Source: Microvirga thermotolerans | Lineage (GTDB): Bacteria > Pseudomonadota > Alphaproteobacteria > Rhizobiales > Beijerinckiaceae | Direction of reading: 5' to 3' | Assembly: GCF_009363855.1 (NCBI RefSeq) | Contig: NZ_CP045423.1 | Location: 186,001-250,000 of the forward strand | DNA length: 64,000 nt | Program-made: the position numbers and the translations under genes | Part shown: positions 43,466-52,947 of the stretch, piece by piece | How positions within the stretch are numbered: the first letter of the stretch is position 1 | Layout: every line of letters begins with the position of its first letter | Notes under the pieces: model-generated | The model's input: only the letters and a program-made list of their open reading frames with translations | What the model was told of the DNA's origin: nothing | The model's database searches: none

Positions 43466-43487
43466 AATCCCCTCTCCCGGCGGGCGG

Positions 43488-44480
43488 TCACAGCATGCCG
43501 GGCAGCACCCGGTCCGGCGGCTTGTGGCCGTCGATGAAGGAGCGGATGTTGACGATGACCTTCTCGCCCATGGCGATGCGGCCCTCATGGGTGGCGGATC
43601 CCATGTGCGGCAGCAGCACCACCTTGCCCTGCTTGGCGAGCCGCACGAGGCGCGGATTGACGGCGGGTTCCTCCTCGAACACGTCGAGACCCGCGCCCGC
43701 GATGGCGCCCGCCTCGATGAGCCGCGTGAGCGCCGCCTCGTCGATCACCTCGCCGCGGGCGGTGTTCACCAGGATCGCGTCCGGCTTCATCAGCTTGAGG
43801 CGGCGGGCCGAGAGGAGGTGGTAGGTGGCGGGCGTGTGCGGGCAGTTGACGGAGACGATGTCCATCCGCGCCAGCATCTGGTCGAGGGATTCCCAGTAGG
43901 TCGCCTCGAGCTCCGCCTCGATCTTCGGGGGCACGTGGCGGCGGTTGTGGTAGTGGATCGACAGGCCGAAGGCCTTGGCGCGGCGGGCGAGCGCCTGGCC
44001 GATGCGGCCCATGCCGACGATGCCGAGTCTCTTGCCGGTGATGCGCCGCCCCAGCATCCAGGTGGGCGACCAACCGGTCCACTTGCCTTCCGGAATGATG
44101 CGCGCGCCCTCCGGGATGCGCCGCGCCACGGCGAGGATCAGCGCCATGGTCATGTCCGCCGTGTCCTCGGTGAGGACCCCGGGGGTGTTGGTGACGGTGA
44201 TTCCCCGGGCAAGGGCCGCCTGCACGTCGATGTTGTCGACCCCGTTCCCGAAATTGGCGATGAGCTTGAGGCCGGGCCCGGCCTGCGCGATCAGCGCCTC
44301 GTCGATGTCGTCGGTGACGGTCGGCACGAGGACGTCCGCCGTCGCCATGGCCTCGGCCAGGGCCTCCCGGGACAGGGGCTCGTCCTCCAGGTTCAGGCGC
44401 GTGTCGAAGAGTTCGCGCATGCGCGTCTCGATCACATCGGGCAACCGGCGGGTGACGACGACGACTGGTCTCTTTTTCAT
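43488..44480 (-). CDS. D-isomer-specific 2-hydroxyacid dehydrogenase (glyoxylate/hydroxypyruvate reductase-like)
   Basis: A 330-residue NAD(P)H-dependent dehydrogenase. It has the nucleotide-binding motif RLGIVGMGRIGQALARRAKA, the substrate loop IANFGNGVDNIDVQAA, catalytic Arg in LVNTARGEVIDEAAL, Glu in LDVFEEEPAVNP and His in LLPHMGSATHEGR. The pattern is closest to GyaR/GhrB-type glyoxylate or hydroxypyruvate reductases. ATG 44480 starts the domain directly. Substrate not proven by context. Confidence 0.9.
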   Translation of the reverse strand: MKKRPVVVVTRRLPDVIETRMRELFDTRLNLEDEPLSREALAEAMATADVLVPTVTDDIDEALIAQAGPGLKLIANFGNGVDNIDVQAALARGITVTNTPGVLTEDTADMTMALILAVARRIPEGARIIPEGKWTGWSPTWMLGRRITGKRLGIVGMGRIGQALARRAKAFGLSIHYHNRRHVPPKIEAELEATYWESLDQMLARMDIVSVNCPHTPATYHLLSARRLKLMKPDAILVNTARGEVIDEAALTRLIEAGAIAGAGLDVFEEEPAVNPRLVRLAKQGKVVLLPHMGSATHEGRIAMGEKVIVNIRSFIDGHKPPDRVLPGML

Positions 44481-44650
44481 CGGCTCGCAAAGCCCCCACG
44501 CGCTCGAAAAACCACCAGAGGCCGGGCGCTTTCACGCTCCCTTAACTCTGTTTCAGCCACTTAAGGCGACGAGCCGCCGCGTGGCGGGACCCGTCACGCT
44601 TCTCTACCAGAGGCGCGCCCCCGCAGACAAACCCCGACGTTGAGGAAACC

Positions 44651-45193
44651 ATGCGCAGGACCCTTCTCCTCCTTGCCTTGCTGGCCTTCGGCGCCCCGCC
44701 GGCCCTCGCGCAGCAGCAGCAGACCCCGCCCGGCGGTCGCCTCGGCACCGGCCTGCCGGTCCCCCGCTACGTCAGCCTCAAGACCGACCGGGTGAACCTG
44801 CGGGAAGGCCCCTCGAAGGACCACCGCACCGCCTGGGTGTTCCAGCGGGCGGGGCTCCCGGTCGAGATCGTCGCCGAATACGAGACCTGGCGGCGCATCC
44901 GCGATTCGGAGGGCACGGAGGGCTGGGTCCTCCACTCCCTCCTCTCCGGGCGGCGCACCGCCCTCGTGATGCCCTGGGCGAAGGGCGAGGTGCCGCCGAT
45001 CCCCCTGCGCGAGGCCCCGAGCGACAGGAGCGGAACGGTCGCCCAGCTGCAGCCCGGCGTGATCGCCAACATCAAGAGCTGCGACGGTGCCTGGTGCCGG
45101 GTGGTGATCGTGATGGAGCGCGCCCGCGACGTGGACGGCTATATCCAGCAGGACAAGCTGTGGGGCGTCTATCCCAACGAGAAGGTCGAGTGA
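44651..45193 (+). CDS. Exported SH3-domain protein
   Basis: A 180-residue periplasmic protein. A signal peptide (RRTLLLLALLAFGAPPALAQ) is followed by two bacterial SH3-like modules: KTDRVNLREGPSKDHRTAWV to GTEGWVLHSLLSG, and PLREAPSDRSGTVAQLQPGV to VDGYIQQDKLWGVYP. Such proteins are thought to bind peptidoglycan or cell-wall peptides. It precedes the small membrane protein gene at 45236 by 42 bp, a possible two-gene unit. Confidence 0.9.
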   Translation: MRRTLLLLALLAFGAPPALAQQQQTPPGGRLGTGLPVPRYVSLKTDRVNLREGPSKDHRTAWVFQRAGLPVEIVAEYETWRRIRDSEGTEGWVLHSLLSGRRTALVMPWAKGEVPPIPLREAPSDRSGTVAQLQPGVIANIKSCDGAWCRVVIVMERARDVDGYIQQDKLWGVYPNEKVE

Positions 45194-45235
45194 CCGCCCC
45201 GCCCCTCCAGGACCCTCCCATCACAGAGCAGACCG

Positions 45236-45385
45236 ATGACCCTGTCCTTCAGCCTCAAGAACATCATCTACATTCTGGCCCTGATCCTCGGAATCGCCTC
45301 CATCGTGGCGCCGCGCTTCCTCAATATCTTCGTGGCGATCTTCCTCATCGCCTACGCGGCGGTGGGCTTCGGCCTGATTCGCTGA
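45236..45385 (+). CDS. Small membrane protein (DUF3096-like)
   Basis: A 49-residue protein made of two hydrophobic segments: LKNIIYILALILGIASIVAP then RFLNIFVAIFLIAYAAVGFG and LIR. The pattern of Pro-Arg-x-Leu-Asn between two helices matches the DUF3096 family. ATG at 45236; the ribosome binding site is weak (CAGAGCAGACC). Codon use matches the neighbours. Function unknown. Confidence 0.72.
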   Translation: MTLSFSLKNIIYILALILGIASIVAPRFLNIFVAIFLIAYAAVGFGLIR

Positions 45386-45422
45386 CCTGCCGGGAACGGA
45401 GGGCGCAAGGGCTCACACGGGC

Positions 45423-46313
45423 TCAGTGGAGCGGCCCGGCCCGCCCGGGATTCCGGGAAGCCGCCGAGGCCGCCGCGTCGGCCCGGGTCGCCTGCGCGGT
45501 CGCGGCGACCCAGCCCCAGAACGCGGTGAACCAGGCCCGGGCCTCGCCGACGAAGCGCGGTGAGAGGGCGATGCCGTGGCCGCGCCGGTCCTGCCGCAGC
45601 AGGCCCTTCGCCTCCGCCCGGTTGAGCACGTTGCGGACGTGCGAGTGGGAGATGCCGAGATTCTCGGCCGCGTCGCGGCTGTCGAACGCGAACCATTCCT
45701 CGCCCGCCTGGGCCGCCGCGTAGTGCCCGCGCAGGAGCAGGAGCCCGATCCTGTCGCCGCAATCGAGGCTGTCGATCCAGGTCCAGGCGGCGGCGGCGTC
45801 CGGCGGCGTGCGCGTACGCTCGATGACGGGCCGCGCCCGGGCGACGAAGGCCGCGAAGAGGGCCTCGTCCCCGCGCGCCCGCTCGGCGAATCCGGGCTCG
45901 ATCAGCCCCATGATCTCGCCGCACCGCACGTGCTGGAGCATCCAGCCCTTCAGGCCCTCGATCAGCAGCGGGGTCGGCACGAGGTACCGGATGCGCCGGT
46001 CCGCCGGGTCGACCTCGACCCGGATGAGGCCGGCGAGCCGCAGGAGGGCGAAGAAGGCGGCCAGCGTGCGGGCCTTGCCCATGGCGGCCTGGATCCGGGA
46101 CAGGGTCGGCCGGCACCCCCGCCCTTCGAGGGCCTCGTAGTGCATGACGATCGCGAGCCCCGCCGCATGGGACTGGGTGGCGCGGCCGAAGATCTTGTTG
46201 ATGAGCTTCTCGCCCCAGTGCAGCCGCAGGATCCCGTCCACGCAGAAGCGGATCGCCTCCTCGTAGGAGGCGGAGACAGCCGGGACATCGTCGTTCGGAG
46301 CCTGCCGGTCCAT
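45423..46313 (-). CDS. Uncharacterised double winged-helix protein
   Basis: A 296-residue cytosolic protein I do not recognise beyond its folds. Two winged-helix-like stretches are visible: residues ~69-112 (TLSRIQAAMGKARTLAAFFA, AGLIRVEVDPADRRIRYLVP) and ~212-252 (RDAAENLGISHSHVRNVLNR, AEAKGLLRQDRRGHGIALSP). The N-terminal 60 residues are helical. Such an arrangement suggests a DNA-binding regulator, MarR-like in outline (inference). ATG 46313 is chosen as the first conserved-looking start. It is divergent from the carbonic anhydrase gene across 171 bp, so that gene is a natural candidate target. The C-terminus is Ala/Arg-rich. Confidence 0.72.
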   Translation of the reverse strand: MDRQAPNDDVPAVSASYEEAIRFCVDGILRLHWGEKLINKIFGRATQSHAAGLAIVMHYEALEGRGCRPTLSRIQAAMGKARTLAAFFALLRLAGLIRVEVDPADRRIRYLVPTPLLIEGLKGWMLQHVRCGEIMGLIEPGFAERARGDEALFAAFVARARPVIERTRTPPDAAAAWTWIDSLDCGDRIGLLLLRGHYAAAQAGEEWFAFDSRDAAENLGISHSHVRNVLNRAEAKGLLRQDRRGHGIALSPRFVGEARAWFTAFWGWVAATAQATRADAAASAASRNPGRAGPLH

Positions 46314-46484
46314 GGCCGTCCTCCCTCGGCGCCGGCGGGTCCGAAGGCCGGACGGGCGCCGGCGATCCCTGCAACTTTTGGACTTTGCTCCTAACGAGGT
46401 ACCCCGGAAAGTACGCCTTCCGCAAGGGAATCGATACCTGCGCCAGCGGCGCCCCCGGGCGCCTCCAACCATGAGGTCGAAACA

Positions 46485-47210
46485 ATGTGTGACAATTGCT
46501 CCTCGGGAGCGGCCCCGCATCTCTCCCGCCGCGGCCTGCTCATGGCCGGCGCGGGAATGGCCATGGCTTCCGGCGCCGCCCTGAAGGCCGGCAGTGCCTT
46601 CGCGCAGGCCGCGCCCCAGAACGCCATCGGCGGCGAGGACGCCCTCAAGCGCATCATGGACGGAAACGCCCGCTACGTGGCCAATGCCCCGGCGCAGAAG
46701 GACTTCTCCGCCGGACGGGCCGCCCGGGCGCAGTCCCAGCATCCCGTCGCCGCCATCGTGAGCTGCTCCGATTCCCGCGTCGCGCCGGAATTCGCGTTCG
46801 ACCAGAACCCCGGCGACCTCTTCGTCGTCCGGGTGGCCGGCAACTTCGTGAACGACGACGGGCTGGCGAGCCTCGAGTTCGGCACCCAGTTCCTCGGCGC
46901 CCCGCTGATCCTGGTGCTGGGCCACACCGGCTGCGGCGCGCTGGTCTCGGCGGTCAAGGCGGTCGACGAGGGGCTGGAGCTTCCCGGCCACCTGCCCGAC
47001 CTGATCGGCGCCCTCAAGCCCGCCGTCGAGGCGGCGAAGAGGGAGAACGCGCCGGACCTCGCCGCCGCCGCCATCGTCGCCAACGTGAAGCTCAACGTCG
47101 AGCGTCTCAGGAACGCATCGCCGATCCTGAAGGCGCGGGCCGCCGAGAAGAAGCTCCTCGTGGCCGGCGGCGTCTACGATCTCGCCACCGGCAAGGTCTC
47201 GCTCGTCTGA
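46485..47210 (+). CDS. Tat-exported beta-class carbonic anhydrase
   Basis: A 241-residue periplasmic enzyme interconverting CO2 and bicarbonate. The N-terminus carries a twin-arginine signal (LSRRGLLMAGAGMAMASG, ending near AFAQA at 41). Zinc and catalytic residues are intact: Cys94, Asp96, Arg98 in SCSDSRVAPE and His147, Cys150 in LGHTGCGAL. An unusual Cys-Asp-Asn-Cys sits at residues 2-5 before the Tat motif and would be removed with the signal. Divergent from the double winged-helix gene. A hairpin terminator follows at 47289. Confidence 0.92.
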   Translation: MCDNCSSGAAPHLSRRGLLMAGAGMAMASGAALKAGSAFAQAAPQNAIGGEDALKRIMDGNARYVANAPAQKDFSAGRAARAQSQHPVAAIVSCSDSRVAPEFAFDQNPGDLFVVRVAGNFVNDDGLASLEFGTQFLGAPLILVLGHTGCGALVSAVKAVDEGLELPGHLPDLIGALKPAVEAAKRENAPDLAAAAIVANVKLNVERLRNASPILKARAAEKKLLVAGGVYDLATGKVSLV

Positions 47211-47288
47211 GCAGCTTCGCTCTTGGCCGCGGCCCCTGGCCTCCCGGGCGGGCCGCACGACCTCCCCGGAGAGGGGGCTGTTCGGAGA

Positions 47289-47323
47289 GGGCCGGTTCCA
47301 GCCGCAGGGAGCCGGCCCTTTTC
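47289..47323 (+). terminator. Rho-independent terminator after the carbonic anhydrase gene
   Basis: Stem GGGCCGGTTCC/GGGAGCCGGCCC (one G-T pair) with a seven-base loop, followed by TTTT on the plus strand. Confidence 0.75.
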
Positions 47324-47336
47324 GCTGCGCCGCTTC

Positions 47337-48212
47337 CTATGACGGCCGGCGCCGGACCGCGCGGATCCCGAACATGTTGACGGCGAGCCCCAGCACGATG
47401 ACCGCGCCGCCGGCCGCCTCGACCGGGTGCATGGTCTCCCCGAGGATCAGGGCGGAGCCGAGGATTCCCGCCACCGGCACCAGGAGGGCGAAGGGCGTCA
47501 CGGTCGCCGCGGGATAGCGGGAGAGCAGGAAGCTCCAGACCGCGAAGGCGAAGACGGTGGTCGGATAGGCGAGGTAGGCCACCGCCCCGATCATCCCGAG
47601 ATTCGCGTGGGAGACCGCCGCCAGCACCGGGCCGGGCCCGTCGAGGACGAGGGAGAGGGCGAGGAGCGGCAGGGGCGGGATCAGGCTCGCCCAGACCACG
47701 AAGCCCAGCATGTCGACCCGCCCCGCCTTCTTGGAGACGATGTTGGCGATGCCCCAGCATGCGGCCGCGGCCACGGTCATCAGGAAGGGGCCGGCGCCTC
47801 CGCCCGTGAGGCGCGGCCAGGCCATGAGCGCGAGGCCGAGGAAGGCGACCGCGCCGCCGAGGATCTGGTGCGGCCCGGGCCGCTCCCCCATGAGGAGCGC
47901 GGCGAAGAAGATGGTGAAGAAGACCTGCGCCTGCATGACCACCGAGGCGAGGCTTGCCGGCATCCCGAGCGCGACGGCGGTGAAGAGCAGCCCGAACTGG
48001 GCGATCCCGAGGAAGAAGCCGTAGGCGAGGAGGATCCGCCAGTCCGCCTTCGGCCGGGGCACGAAGAACACCGCCGGCAGGGCCGCGAACAGGAAGCGCA
48101 GGGAGGCGAGCAGCAGGGGCGGGGTCGTCCCGATCCCGAGCTTGATGACGACGAAGCTCAGGCCCCAGACGACGGTGACGGCCAGGGCGAGGAGGACATG
48201 GACGAGCGGCAT
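47337..48212 (-). CDS. EamA/DMT-family transporter
   Basis: A 291-residue inner-membrane protein with ten hydrophobic segments in two EamA halves. Landmarks: VVWGLSFVVIKLGIGTTPPL near the N-terminus, ALGMPASLASVVMQAQVFFT, GERPGPHQILGGAVAFLGLA, and in the second half WGIANIVSKKAGRVDMLGFV and LGETMHPVEAAGGAVIVLGL. It resembles the YdeD/RhaT-type amino acid or metabolite exporters. ATG 48212 begins directly with the first helix. Substrate unknown; it follows irr on the same strand after 53 bp. Confidence 0.9.
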   Translation of the reverse strand: MPLVHVLLALAVTVVWGLSFVVIKLGIGTTPPLLLASLRFLFAALPAVFFVPRPKADWRILLAYGFFLGIAQFGLLFTAVALGMPASLASVVMQAQVFFTIFFAALLMGERPGPHQILGGAVAFLGLALMAWPRLTGGGAGPFLMTVAAAACWGIANIVSKKAGRVDMLGFVVWASLIPPLPLLALSLVLDGPGPVLAAVSHANLGMIGAVAYLAYPTTVFAFAVWSFLLSRYPAATVTPFALLVPVAGILGSALILGETMHPVEAAGGAVIVLGLAVNMFGIRAVRRRPS

Positions 48213-48265
48213 GCGTTTGGATCCGGCGGCCGCTCCGGCTGGGCTGGGCGGGACGAGGAGGGACT

Positions 48266-48736
48266 TCAGGCGGCCTTGCGGCGCAGGCGCACGATCACCT
48301 CGACGCCCGCCACCTCCATGCCCGGGGGCGGGGGCGGCAGGTCGCCGACGCTGACGGCCGTGGACGGCATGTCGACCAGCTCGCCCTCCTCCTCGAGGAA
48401 GAAGTGGTGGTGCTCGGTCGGGTTCGTGTCGAAATAGGCCTTCGCCCCGTCCACCGCGAGCTGGCGCAGGAGGCCGGCTTCCGTGAACTGGTGGAGGGTG
48501 TTGTAGACGGTCGCGAGGGAGACGGGCACCCGGGCGCGGGTGGCCTCGTCGAAGAGCATCTCGGCCGTGATGTGGCGGTCGCCCTTGCCGAACAGCAGCC
48601 AGCCCAGGGACACCCGCTGCCGGGTCGGCCGCAGGCCCACGCGCCGCAGCTTGTCCCGCAGCTCCGAGAGCGGGCAGCCCCGCCGGTGGGCGGGGGCGGT
48701 CGTGGACTCGATATAGGCGGCCAACGGATCGGTCAT
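48266..48736 (-). CDS. irr: Iron response regulator Irr (Fur family)
   Basis: A 156-residue transcription factor that represses or activates iron genes in Rhizobiales and is destabilised by heme. The DNA-binding half contains LRPTRQRVSLGWLLFGKGDR and VPVSLATVYNTLHQFTEAGL. The heme regulatory motif Gly-Cys-Pro lies at 20-22 (RRGCPLSELR) and the second heme site is the His triplet at 109-111 (TEHHHFF), both as in Bradyrhizobium Irr. ATG 48736 is the family start. Candidate target sites occur at 1528-1599 in front of hemP. It is divergent from fabA. Confidence 0.95.
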   Translation of the reverse strand: MTDPLAAYIESTTAPAHRRGCPLSELRDKLRRVGLRPTRQRVSLGWLLFGKGDRHITAEMLFDEATRARVPVSLATVYNTLHQFTEAGLLRQLAVDGAKAYFDTNPTEHHHFFLEEEGELVDMPSTAVSVGDLPPPPPGMEVAGVEVIVRLRRKAA

Positions 48737-48969
48737 CGCGGGAACTGATTGCAAGAAAAGATGCTTCTATCCCCGTAATCATAGGGAAGCGAGGCCCTTG
48801 CCGCAAGGTTGGACGCCGCGGACGGGCGGCCGCAGGGTGCAAAGTTGCAATCCCGTGGCCCCTGTCCCTTTGATGGACGGCGAAGCCTGTGCTACCAGAG
48901 CCCCGTTTCGGTGGCCTCGAGGGTTTTCGAGGCCGGTTTCGCAATGCGAGGAAAGGATCGTCATCCGGC

Positions 48970-49488
48970 ATGGCCCGCCCGTCGAGCTTTACTTACGAGG
49001 AGCTTCTCGCCTGCGGGCGCGGAGAGATGTTCGGCCCCGGCAATGCGCAGCTTCCGCTGCCGCCGATGCTCATGTTCGACCGCATCACCTCCATCGGCGA
49101 GGACGGAGGCGAGCACGGCAAGGGCCATGTGCGCGCCGAGCTCGACGTCCGGCCGGACCTCTGGTTCTTCCCCTGCCACTTCAAGGGCGACCCGGTGATG
49201 CCGGGCTGCCTCGGGCTCGACGCCCTGTGGCAGATGGTGGGCTTCTTCCTGGGCTGGTCCGGCTCCCCCGGCCGCGGCCGGGCGCTCGGCGTCGGCGAGG
49301 TGAAGTTCTCCGACCAGGTCCTCCCCACGGTCAAGAAGGTGGTCTACGGGGTCGACCTCAAGCGCGTCTTCCGCTCCAAGCTCGTGCTCGGCATCGCCGA
49401 CGGCTGGCTGGAGGCGGACGGGCGGCGGATCTACGAGGCCAAGGACCTGCGGGTCGGGCTGTTCCAGGCCGAACCGGCCGGCGGCTAG
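48970..49488 (+). CDS. fabA: 3-hydroxydecanoyl-ACP dehydratase/isomerase FabA
   Basis: A 172-residue hot-dog-fold enzyme that dehydrates 3-hydroxydecanoyl-ACP and isomerises the product to the cis-3 form, starting anaerobic unsaturated fatty acid synthesis. The active site reads [20 protein letters not shown], with catalytic His and the downstream Asp of GLDALWQ. ATG 48970 gives the family length. First gene of the fabA-fabB-fabI set; 88 bp separate it from fabB. Divergent from irr, with 233 bp between. Confidence 0.95.
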   Translation: MARPSSFTYEELLACGRGEMFGPGNAQLPLPPMLMFDRITSIGEDGGEHGKGHVRAELDVRPDLWFFPCHFKGDPVMPGCLGLDALWQMVGFFLGWSGSPGRGRALGVGEVKFSDQVLPTVKKVVYGVDLKRVFRSKLVLGIADGWLEADGRRIYEAKDLRVGLFQAEPAGG

Positions 49489-49576
49489 CCGTTCGTGATA
49501 GGGTTGTGACCGGGCCGGACCGGCCTTACCTCTGGTCCGCCGGAATCGGTCAGGCTTTTCTTTGGAAGAGGTAGCT

Positions 49577-50800
49577 ATGAGGCGCGTCGTCGTCACCGGA
49601 ATGGGCATCGTTTCGTCCATCGGCAACACCACGCAGGAGGTGCTGGCCTCTCTGCGGGAAGCGAAATCCGGCATCGGCAAGGCCGAGGATTACGAGAAGT
49701 TCGGCTTCCGCTGCCAGGTGCACGGCGCCCCCACCCTGAACCCGGAGGAGATGGTCGACCGCCGCGCCATGCGCTTCCACGGCAAGGGCACCGCCTGGAA
49801 CCACGTGGCCATGGACCAGGCGATCCGCGACGCCGGGCTCGAGGAGAGCGACATCTCCAACGAGCGCACCGGCATCGTCATGGGCTCCGGCGGCCCCTCC
49901 ACCCGCACCATCGTGGAGGCCGCCGACATCACCCGCGACAAGGGCCCGAAGCGCATCGGCCCCTTCGCGGTGCCGAAGGCCATGTCCTCCACCGCCTCCG
50001 CGACGCTGGCCACCTGGTTCAAGATCAAGGGCGTGAACTATTCGATCTCCTCCGCCTGCGCCACGTCCAACCACTGCATCGGCAACGCCTACGAGCTGAT
50101 CCAGATGGGCAAGCAGGACCTGATGTTCGCCGGCGGCTGCGAGGACCTGGACTGGTCCCTGTCCTCCCTGTTCGACGCCATGGGCGCCATGTCCACCAAG
50201 TTCAACGACACCCCGGCCAGGGCCTCGCGCGCCTACGACGCGAACCGGGACGGGTTCGTGATCGCCGGCGGCGCCGGCGTCCTCGTGCTGGAGGAGCTGG
50301 AGCGCGCCAAGGCCCGCGGCGCCCGCATCTACGGCGAGATCGTCGGCTACGGCGCCACGTCGGACGGCTACGACATGGTAGCCCCCTCCGGCGAGGGCGC
50401 GGTGCGCTGCATGCGCATGGCGCTGCAGAACGTGAAGACGCCGGTGGACTACATCAACCCGCACGCGACCTCGACCCCGGTCGGCGACCTGAAGGAGATC
50501 GAGGCGATCCGCGAGGTGTTCGGTTCCGGCGACAGGTGCCCGCCCATCTCCGCCACCAAGTCGCTCACCGGCCACTCCCTCGGGGCGACCGGCGTGCAGG
50601 AGGCGATCTATTCCCTTCTCATGATGAACAACGGCTTCATCTGCGAGAGCGCCCATATCGACGAACTCGACCCCGCCTTCGCCGACATGCCGATCGTGCG
50701 CAGCCGGATCGACAACGCCAAGATCGACACGGTGCTCTCCAACTCCTTCGGATTCGGCGGCACCAACGCGACTCTGGTGTTCAGCCGTTATAACGCTTAA
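49577..50800 (+). CDS. fabB: 3-oxoacyl-ACP synthase I FabB
   Basis: A 407-residue condensing enzyme that elongates acyl-ACP, including the cis-3-decenoyl product of FabA. The catalytic triad is visible: Cys in [20 protein letters not shown], His in [15 protein letters not shown], and Lys/His in [17 protein letters not shown]. The final [15 protein letters not shown] is the Gly-rich end of the family. ATG 49577 follows GAGGTAG and is preferred to an in-frame ATG at 49562. Confidence 0.95.
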   Translation: MRRVVVTGMGIVSSIGNTTQEVLASLREAKSGIGKAEDYEKFGFRCQVHGAPTLNPEEMVDRRAMRFHGKGTAWNHVAMDQAIRDAGLEESDISNERTGIVMGSGGPSTRTIVEAADITRDKGPKRIGPFAVPKAMSSTASATLATWFKIKGVNYSISSACATSNHCIGNAYELIQMGKQDLMFAGGCEDLDWSLSSLFDAMGAMSTKFNDTPARASRAYDANRDGFVIAGGAGVLVLEELERAKARGARIYGEIVGYGATSDGYDMVAPSGEGAVRCMRMALQNVKTPVDYINPHATSTPVGDLKEIEAIREVFGSGDRCPPISATKSLTGHSLGATGVQEAIYSLLMMNNGFICESAHIDELDPAFADMPIVRSRIDNAKIDTVLSNSFGFGGTNATLVFSRYNA

Positions 50801-50960
50801 GGAAGCGTCACATCACCGAGACATGGCCGTGCGAGGTCTCCGGCCGGCAGAAGGGGGACCCCACATGGACACGCTCAACCGTATGGCCATCACGGCTCGC
50901 GATGCACGCCCCGACGACGGGCGGCAGCGCACCACGGAGCCGATGCACAGGGGGACCCGA

Positions 50961-51791
<831 letters not shown>

Positions 51792-51796
51792 CCCTC

Positions 51797-52303
51797 TTGC
51801 AGCCCGGCCGCACGGCCCTGGTCCTCCGCCCCGTCGTTCCCGAAGGCCACCCGTTCTCGGCCCTCGAGGAGGCCAGTCTCCGCGAAGGATATCGGATGGT
51901 GCGGCGGATCCGGGAGGAGTGGGCGGACGGCGGCAACCGGTTCGCCCGGCCGGGCGAAATTCTGCTCGGCGCCTTCCTGGGCGAGGCGCTGGCCGGCCTG
52001 TGCGGCCGCACCGTCGATCCCTATCGAAGCGATCCCCGCGCCGGGCGCATCAGGCGCCTCTACGTGCATCCGAATGTCCGGCGCCTCGGGACGGGCCGGC
52101 GCCTCGTCGAGACCCTGGCGGCCGACGCGCTGCCCTTCTTCGACGTCCTGAACGTGCGGGCGCCCGCCGAAGCCTTCCCCTTCTACGAACGCCTCGGCTT
52201 CGCCCGCGTGACGGGCGACGGAACCGTTACCCATCGCCTTCGGCTCTCCGGCCCTGAGAGGCGCCCGGAAGGCCGTCCCGCGCCGCTCACTCCGCGGGCG
52301 TGA
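51797..52303 (+). CDS. GNAT-family N-acetyltransferase
   Basis: A 168-residue acetyltransferase. The acetyl-CoA loop is visible in RRLYVHPNVRRLGTGRRLVE, and the C-terminal strand in AEAFPFYERLGFARVTGDGT. The substrate is unknown. A TTG at 51797, nine bases after GGAGGG, is the likely start; the next ATG (51896) would remove the first strand (ALVLRPVVPEG). It begins 5 bp after fabI and its 3' end overlaps the convergent membrane protein gene by 17 bp. Confidence 0.78.
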   Translation: MQPGRTALVLRPVVPEGHPFSALEEASLREGYRMVRRIREEWADGGNRFARPGEILLGAFLGEALAGLCGRTVDPYRSDPRAGRIRRLYVHPNVRRLGTGRRLVETLAADALPFFDVLNVRAPAEAFPFYERLGFARVTGDGTVTHRLRLSGPERRPEGRPAPLTPRA

Positions 52304-52697
52304 TCCCCATGTTCGGGTTCGGCGCCGCCGATGCGGCGGGACGGAACACGAAGTAGCCGAACAGGAGAATGGCGGCGAGCACGACGAGGGAGGCCAGCGC
52401 GGCCACCGGGTCCATGGCCGTGTAGCCGAGATGGATGGCGGCGACGGCGACCGTCAGCACGACCGTTCCCGCCGACCACAGCCAGACCTGGATCCTGGCG
52501 AGCCGGCTCGCGTCGAGGGCGGGACGCCGCTCGTAGTAGATGCCGAACAGGAAGAGCGACACCCATCCCAGCAGGTTCAGGTGGGCGTGCGCGGGCATGA
52601 TGGCATGGTTCTGGCTCGCCGCCATGCCGATTCCCATCGCCATTCCCGCGACGACGAACAGAACTGCCAATCTGAAGCTGAGCGTGGACGCCTTCAT
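52287..52697 (-). CDS. Small heme-copper-oxidase-like membrane protein
   Basis: A 136-residue inner-membrane protein with four hydrophobic segments. The stretch SQNHAIMPAHAHLNLLGWVS contains an HxHxNxxG pattern seen in a group of small proteins distantly like cytochrome c oxidase subunit I/NnrS. His residues at both membrane faces could bind heme or metal (inference). ATG 52697 has a strong GAGGAGG six bases upstream, so the longer frame from 52790 is rejected. No respiratory genes are adjacent; its role is unknown. Confidence 0.75.
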   Translation of the reverse strand: MKASTLSFRLAVLFVVAGMAMGIGMAASQNHAIMPAHAHLNLLGWVSLFLFGIYYERRPALDASRLARIQVWLWSAGTVVLTVAVAAIHLGYTAMDPVAALASLVVLAAILLFGYFVFRPAASAAPNPNMGITPAE

Positions 52698-52947
52698 CGA
52701 TTTCCTCCTCGAAAAACCCTCTGTTGCTCGTTTCGAGCCTGTTCTTACGTAAGGGTAGAACTGTATTGGCCGAGGTGCGGGAAAGCACAACGACTATTTC
52801 GGCCAGGATTGCGCTTGCGGCCTGGGAGCGCCTCGCGGCCCGGCCGGGCCCGCGGCCGGGGCGGGATGCGCTTCACGACCCCGTGAGGCGCGAAAGCTTG
52901 GCCTTGCTCCCGACACGTTCGGGGGCCACGAGGGCGCTTTCCCGACC

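Noticed and set aside
48737-48790. A TAGAAGCATCTTTT stretch upstream of irr as an Irr autoregulatory box
   Set aside because: It matches the element poorly in both halves and lacks the flanking symmetry seen at 1528-1599.
52698-52790. A 31-residue N-terminal extension of the small oxidase-like protein
   Set aside because: The strong GAGGAGG directly before ATG 52697 and the immediate start of a hydrophobic segment favour the shorter form.
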